A stretch of 35,529 nt of DNA, from positions 1 to 35,529 of the forward strand of contig CACXSS010000002.1 in NCBI GenBank assembly GCA_902770245.1. Reading direction: 5' to 3'. Under the pieces are notes generated by a model. The model worked only from the letters and a program-made list of their open reading frames with translations. It did not search any database and was not told the DNA's origin. Below, in pieces: positions 32,114-35,529 of the stretch; positions within the stretch are counted from its first letter, which is position 1; each line of letters opens with the position of its first letter. Position numbers and translations under genes: made by a program. The stretch comes from an uncultured Planctomycetota bacterium (GTDB lineage Bacteria; Planctomycetota; Planctomycetia; Pirellulales; Thermoguttaceae).

Positions 32114-33736
32114 CTACGATTCTTCATAATAGTATTGCGGAATGACGTTGACGGCGATTTTACGTCTTTTGAGAGCCGCGCTCTGTCTGCCGTTAATCAG
32201 AACGTCATGACCGACGTACAAAGCTCTACAGGCTTTCAGCGCGCTGCGATTTTCCATAAACGCGTCCAGTTCCTCGTCCGTCAGAACGATGGCTATTTCA
32301 GAATTGTTACGGAAATTGACGCCGTTTTCCAGTTCGACCAATTCTCGAATATGCAGCAGCAACTCGTCAGCGTACTCGTAATACAGACGTTCTGAAATGC
32401 GAACGAAATCGATTTTAAAATATTTCAAAGACGCGGCGTAATCTTCTTTGTCAATAACCCGCTTAATGCGTTCGTAGGTAATGTCGCGGCAGATGTTATT
32501 CTCGTTATTTGTACAGAGAATAAATCGCCGCGTCCCGCCGTCCTCTGCGTTGAGTTTAAGAACTGCATGTCCCGTCGTTCCGGAACCGGCAAAGAAGTCA
32601 AGGACGGTAGAATTGGGATTAGAACCCAATTCAAGAATGCGTTGAATAAAATTAACGGGTTTGGGATTAGAAAAAGGAGACTCTCCCTCAAAGATATTTT
32701 TTAATTCTTGAGTTCCATTTGTAGTTGTATCAACATCATCCCAAATTGTTTTTACAACTCTCCCGCGTTCTTTTGCTTCCCAAATAAAACGTTTTCGTTG
32801 AGGACCGCTCGTACCGTTTTTCCCAAAAACAATACGGTTGTCTGCTAATAATTCCTGATACTTTTTATAATCGTTTTTCCATGAACAACCTTTATTAGGT
32901 TTGTATACTACGCCTGTATTTGGATTGACTATTTCATATTGTTGATTTGGTCGCCACCCTCCAACTTGAAAAGGGTCTGCTTTCCACAATCCGCGCGGGT
33001 CATTATCGGGATTTGCAAAACCTTCTCCAGTTTCTGCAATTCTAAAGTTCGTCCGGTGTTCAATAATATAGTTTATATCTCTGAAATAGACAAAATTATA
33101 CGTATGAGAAACGGAAACCACCGCAGTATTTGTAACAGATTTTGTTGAATTCCAAAGAATATCGCATAGATAATTTTGTTCCCCAAAGATAATATCCATC
33201 AATAATTTTAAATTAGAAAACTCATGATCTGCAATTGATACAAATATACAACCTCTTTTTGATAACAATTTTTTAGCCAGTTTCAACCGCTTTTCCATGA
33301 ACGAAATCCATTTGCTGTGTCGAAATGTATCGTTTTTGTCTACATAGTCATCGTCATAGATAAAATCCTTGTTTCCTGTATTATATGGTGGGTCAATATA
33401 GATTATGTCAATCTTTCCTCTGTGCGTTTTAAGAAGCAATTTCAGCGCGGCGAGATTGTCGCCCTCAATAAGAAAATTCATCTGCCCGCCATTGTCGATA
33501 AACAGATCTTCCTGTTCGGTTAGAACGGGTGCGTGGGTTTCCAGAGTTTCGTCGATTTTCTCTCGATGTTCTTCAAAAACCAGACCGTACTTTTTCCCTT
33601 TGATTTCCTTTTCCAACTCGCTGAGATAGGTCAGCAATCGCCCCGCGTTTTCGTCCTGCGCCGAATGCGATATGAAATCTCGAATTTCTTTGATTCTCTT
33701 AATAGACTCTTCGCGGCGTTGTTGAGATACGTTCAT
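32114..33736 (-). CDS. mod: type III DNA methyltransferase Mod subunit (N6-adenine)
   Basis: This 540-residue protein is a beta-class DNA adenine methyltransferase: catalytic motif IV DPPYNTG at 115-121 precedes the SAM-binding FAGSGTTG (about 380-388). FLIEGDNLAALK (about 88-99) is the typical segment just before the catalytic motif. The region between (about 190-340) is the probable target-recognition domain and is more variable. The N-terminal 70 residues are helical and charged, as in Mod proteins of EcoP15I type. It is the modification and recognition half of a type III system and would methylate one strand of an asymmetric site. The ATG at 33736 follows a GAGGG-like ribosome-binding site. 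A 118-nt hairpin lies 50 bases upstream. Confidence 0.92.
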   Translation of the reverse strand: MNVSQQRREESIKRIKEIRDFISHSAQDENAGRLLTYLSELEKEIKGKKYGLVFEEHREKIDETLETHAPVLTEQEDLFIDNGGQMNFLIEGDNLAALKLLLKTHRGKIDIIYIDPPYNTGNKDFIYDDDYVDKNDTFRHSKWISFMEKRLKLAKKLLSKRGCIFVSIADHEFSNLKLLMDIIFGEQNYLCDILWNSTKSVTNTAVVSVSHTYNFVYFRDINYIIEHRTNFRIAETGEGFANPDNDPRGLWKADPFQVGGWRPNQQYEIVNPNTGVVYKPNKGCSWKNDYKKYQELLADNRIVFGKNGTSGPQRKRFIWEAKERGRVVKTIWDDVDTTTNGTQELKNIFEGESPFSNPKPVNFIQRILELGSNPNSTVLDFFAGSGTTGHAVLKLNAEDGGTRRFILCTNNENNICRDITYERIKRVIDKEDYAASLKYFKIDFVRISERLYYEYADELLLHIRELVELENGVNFRNNSEIAIVLTDEELDAFMENRSALKACRALYVGHDVLINGRQSAALKRRKIAVNVIPQYYYEES

Positions 33737-33786
33737 GGGCTGCCCTCACTTCAATAAAAAAGCGTGAACTTGATAGAAAAGTCCCG

Positions 33787-33904
33787 CCTACTGGGGTGTT
33801 TGGCTAACCCGTACCGGACAGAACTAGTCTACAAGCCCACGCACACAGCGAGGGCGTTCAACTAAATTCTTTCCGGTACATCAAATCGCCAAACTTTCAG
33901 TAGG
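33787..33904. ncRNA. 118-nt near-continuous hairpin, candidate structured RNA upstream of mod
   Basis: Seven stems stack into one rod: CCTACTG/CAGTAGG, GTTTGGC/GCCAAAC, GTACCGGA/TCCGGTAC, AGAA/TTCT, TAGT/ACTA, GCCC/GGGC and CGC/GCG, around an ACACA loop. That is 37 pairs, broken by small internal loops whose sequences differ on the two sides. On the minus strand it would lie in the mod leader, with a TATAAA box (33933-33928) about 24 bases ahead of it. I do not recognise it as 4.5S RNA, 6S RNA, tmRNA, RNase P or an integron attC site. Strand is undecided. Confidence 0.55.
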
Positions 33905-34058
33905 GAAGAATCAAGCTAATCGTCGCTTTTATATCAAATTGTGTTGTTGGTTAAAGGTGTTTCGATAAAAATTCCTTTTGTGTTAAGTATAGGTTATATG
34001 CGGACGCCGACGTCTCGACCTCCGCGACTGTTTGTATTTATTATAATCATTTTACGTT

Positions 34059-34079
34059 AATAGGGAATAGGGGGAGGGG
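34059..34079. repeat. 7-bp tandem array aataggg-type
   Basis: Units aataggg, aataggg and ggagggg precede the GC-rich hairpin cluster. The 33905-34058 stretch before it is AT-rich, and I see nothing certain in it. Confidence 0.6.
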
Positions 34080-34292
34080 CGCCCCCGATGGCGGGGGAGC
34101 CGCCCAACCGCTCGGCGTACCCGGTTCGCGGGCGTGTCGCCCGCCGAAGCCTCTCTGCCCCGCGCTCCCGCTCAGCGTACCCGGCTCGCGGCAGTCTCTG
34201 CCGCAAAAATACCCTTTGTCCCGCTGATAAACTGCGACGAAACCGAAGACGCTTCTGGATCGCGGATAAAATCCGCCGAAGCATCCTCACGT

Positions 34293-34354
34293 GAAGTTCG
34301 CAAAGTTCTCGAAGTTTTAAAAACTATGCGTTCTTTGCGTTCTTTGCGGCTTAA
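34293..34354. repeat. two 9-bp tandem arrays
   Basis: Units gaagttcgc, aaagttctc and gaagtttta (34293-34319) are followed by gcgttcttt, gcgttcttt and gcggcttaa (34328-34354). They sit inside the GC-rich hairpin cluster. Confidence 0.65.
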
Positions 34355-34421
34355 AAAATCAGCGGCTGAGACAGCCGCGATCCAACAGGTCGAAGGGGCT
34401 TTCCACGCTCAGACGATTTTT

Positions 34422-34496
34422 GGGAGCTTCCGCGTTTCCTTGACGGCGCAGCCGTCAAGTTGTAGCCCGGGGACGGACTACATCCAAGGGAGGTTT
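34422..34496 (+). repeat. ~75-bp dispersed repeat, copy B (two hairpins)
   Basis: Copy B is the inverse of 29421-29494. Its hairpins are TTGACGGC-gca-GCCGTCAA and GTAGCCCG-ggga-CGGACTAC. Compared with copy A, two base pairs of the second stem changed on both sides (G-C to T-A and C-G to G-C), so the fold is conserved. Confidence 0.7.
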
Positions 34497-34675
34497 TGGG
34501 CTTCGTCAATTTGGTATGCACACTTCCAGCGGTTTCTGTTGCGGCAGGGGACTGCCGCGTGCCGGGTACGCCGTGCGGATGCGCGGGACTGAGTAGCGTT
34601 GGCGGGCGACACGCCCGCGAACCGGGCTCAACGAGTCTTTCTGCGGGTCAAGCGGCAGCGCGGATCGGGCGCCGC

Positions 34676-35529
34676 TCATTCTGCAGCCAGTTCCGGTTCA
34701 GCTTCTAAATTGTCGTTGTGAATGAGCATTGTTCGGAGATTGATTCCCATGAGCTTTAGTCCGTCAATGTAGTACGAGTACAGTACCGGAATAAAGAACA
34801 GAACCAAAATGAGCGACGACATAACGCCGCCGGAAATCGTCAGCGCCATCGGGATAAGCATCTGCGCCTGAAGCGACGTCTCCATAATCAGCGGGAGAAG
34901 TCCGCCGACGGTCGTTACGGACGTCAGCATGACAGAAGTAAATCGCCGCTGACCGACGTTCATCAACGCATCGTGAACCGGTTCGCCCGACTCAATCGCC
35001 CGATTCAAAAAGTCAATCAGAACAATCGAGTCGTTGACGACAATGCCGCTCAAAGCAACCATGCCGAAAAGGCTGAACTGTGACAGCGGCTGTCCAAACG
35101 CAGCGTGAATAAACACCGCGCCAATAACCCCAAAGGGAATAATCGCCAGAATGAGCAGCGGCTGAACGTAGGACTTGAACTCCAGCGACAGGATGATATA
35201 CATGGCGAACATCGCAACGACAAACCCGACGTACATGCTGCCCATGGACTCGTTTTTCATGTCCTCGCGCCCTTCCCAGCGGACTTTTACGCCGGGATAA
35301 TCTTTCATCAGCTGCGGAAGAAATCCCGCCTTGAGCTGGGATGTAATATTTTGAGCGTTCGCCTTGCCTTCCTCGACGTCTGCGGAGACGGTAATTGACC
35401 GCATTTGGGAATGGCGGGAAATGGTCGTATAGCCGCGCTTGACTTCAATGTCGGCAATTTCCGTAATCGGATATTCGACGCCGTCGTTACCGCGAACGCG
35501 AACTTCGTCAAAGTCCGCCAGGCTTCGCC
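34676..35529 (-). CDS. RND efflux pump, C-terminal part (truncated by the window edge)
   Basis: The reading frame runs off the right edge, so the N-terminal part is missing; about 283 residues are present. It starts within the periplasmic porter/docking domain (LADFDEVRVRGNDGVEYPI, then RGYTTISRHSQMRSITVSAD). It continues into the second membrane half: MYVGFVVAMFAMYIILSLEF, PLLILAIIPFGVIGAV, LFGMVALSGIVVNDSIVLID, TSVTTVGGLLPLIM and SGGVMSSLILVLFFIPVLYSY. GIVVNDSIVLIDF and GRRF/GQRRFTSVMLTS-like segments are hallmarks of AcrB/MexB-type pumps. The stop at 34676 abuts the GC-rich hairpin cluster. An RND adaptor is encoded at 26664-27923 on the other strand; whether they work together cannot be decided. 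Confidence 0.92.
   Translation of the reverse strand, partial: RSLADFDEVRVRGNDGVEYPITEIADIEVKRGYTTISRHSQMRSITVSADVEEGKANAQNITSQLKAGFLPQLMKDYPGVKVRWEGREDMKNESMGSMYVGFVVAMFAMYIILSLEFKSYVQPLLILAIIPFGVIGAVFIHAAFGQPLSQFSLFGMVALSGIVVNDSIVLIDFLNRAIESGEPVHDALMNVGQRRFTSVMLTSVTTVGGLLPLIMETSLQAQMLIPMALTISGGVMSSLILVLFFIPVLYSYYIDGLKLMGINLRTMLIHNDNLEAEPELAAE

Larger units (their letters stand above)
34115..34626. repeat. GC-rich cluster of REP-like hairpins in nested inverted order
   Basis: Copies a (34115-34144) and b (34175-34204) each consist of GCGTACCCGG(T/C)TC followed by a 7-bp hairpin: GCGGGCG-tgt-CGCCCGC in a and GCGGCAG-tct-CTGCCGC in b. Copies c (34541-34572) and d (34602-34626) are the inverse. 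The 26 bases 34120-34145 match the complement of 34601-34626 exactly. A related hairpin without the lead, GCGGCTG-aga-CAGCCGC, lies at 34362-34378. Open frames across this stretch look like by-products of GC-rich repeats. Confidence 0.75.

Noticed and set aside
33787..33904. Integron attC site, 4.5S RNA or 6S RNA
   Set aside because: The attC core sites (RYYYAAC/GTTRRRY at the ends) are not in place, the SRP tetraloop and GGUCAGG..GGAAGGAAGCA motif are absent, and there is no large central bubble as in 6S RNA.
34057..34708. Open frames in both strands of the GC-rich stretch
   Set aside because: They are Arg/Ala/Pro-rich products of hairpin repeats without stop codons by composition, and have no recognisable domain.
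26664..35529. Adaptor and RND pump as one operon split by the restriction-modification insertion
   Set aside because: The two genes lie on opposite strands, so a simple insertion cannot explain it; the adaptor may pair with a pump elsewhere and the pump fragment with an adaptor beyond the right edge.

Overview
The window looks like chromosomal DNA from a moderately low-GC member of the Planctomycetota, probably a Pirellulales-type lineage. The evidence is indirect. Several secreted proteins carry motifs I associate with that phylum: a WGYY-(T)PTWR-WP motif, a TVSVPDRG..GGIKR motif, and long low-complexity Pro/Gly/His/Cys or Gln/Tyr regions. Shine-Dalgarno sequences are weak or absent ahead of many genes. 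A phosphotransferase chain is present without a sugar permease. No rRNA, tRNA, CRISPR array or recognisable transposase was seen.

Layout. 0.2-2.2 kb, minus strand: a CPBP-family membrane protein and an NAD-dependent epimerase. 2.2-5.3 kb: a promoter, a structured leader, an 828-residue secreted His/Cys/Gly/Pro-rich protein with a propeller-like C-terminus, and a clear terminator. 5.4-9.5 kb: a small secreted protein translationally coupled to a large DNA methyltransferase, then miaA. 9.7-13.3 kb: hpf, ptsN, ptsH and ptsI, a regulatory-type PTS. 13.5-15.9 kb: an ABC-2 exporter (ATPase and permease with an ATGA overlap). 16-18.4 kb: eda (KDPG aldolase) and a membrane protein with a Gln/Tyr-rich tail. 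18.4-24.3 kb, minus strand: a Pro-rich secreted protein with YHS-like repeats, a polysaccharide-export lipoprotein, a TlpA-like protein without the redox cysteines, and a DUF4288/membrane-protein pair. 24.5-29.3 kb, plus strand: a DUF2461 protein, a beta-helix protein with an acidic tail, an RND adaptor and a DUF374 acyltransferase. 29.5-33.7 kb, minus strand: a complete-looking type III restriction-modification pair. The right edge holds the C-terminal part of an RND efflux pump.

The most distinctive feature is the non-coding DNA. Intergenic gaps carry at least thirteen short degenerate tandem arrays, and their period is nearly always 7 or 9 bases. Two of them run into the 3' ends of coding regions. 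From 27.9 kb to the right edge the gaps also hold a 104-bp tandem repeat, REP-like hairpins whose stems change in a compensatory way between copies, a pair of inverted ~75-bp repeats bracketing the restriction-modification genes, and a 118-nt near-continuous hairpin just upstream of mod. These are the best candidates for something undescribed.

How the genes fit together. EI, HPr and EIIA-Ntr would form a phosphorelay that reads the PEP state; it sits beside the ribosome-hibernation factor and near an Entner-Doudoroff aldolase. The export lipoprotein, the secreted low-complexity proteins and the efflux parts point to an elaborate envelope. The two methyltransferase loci point to DNA modification and phage defence.
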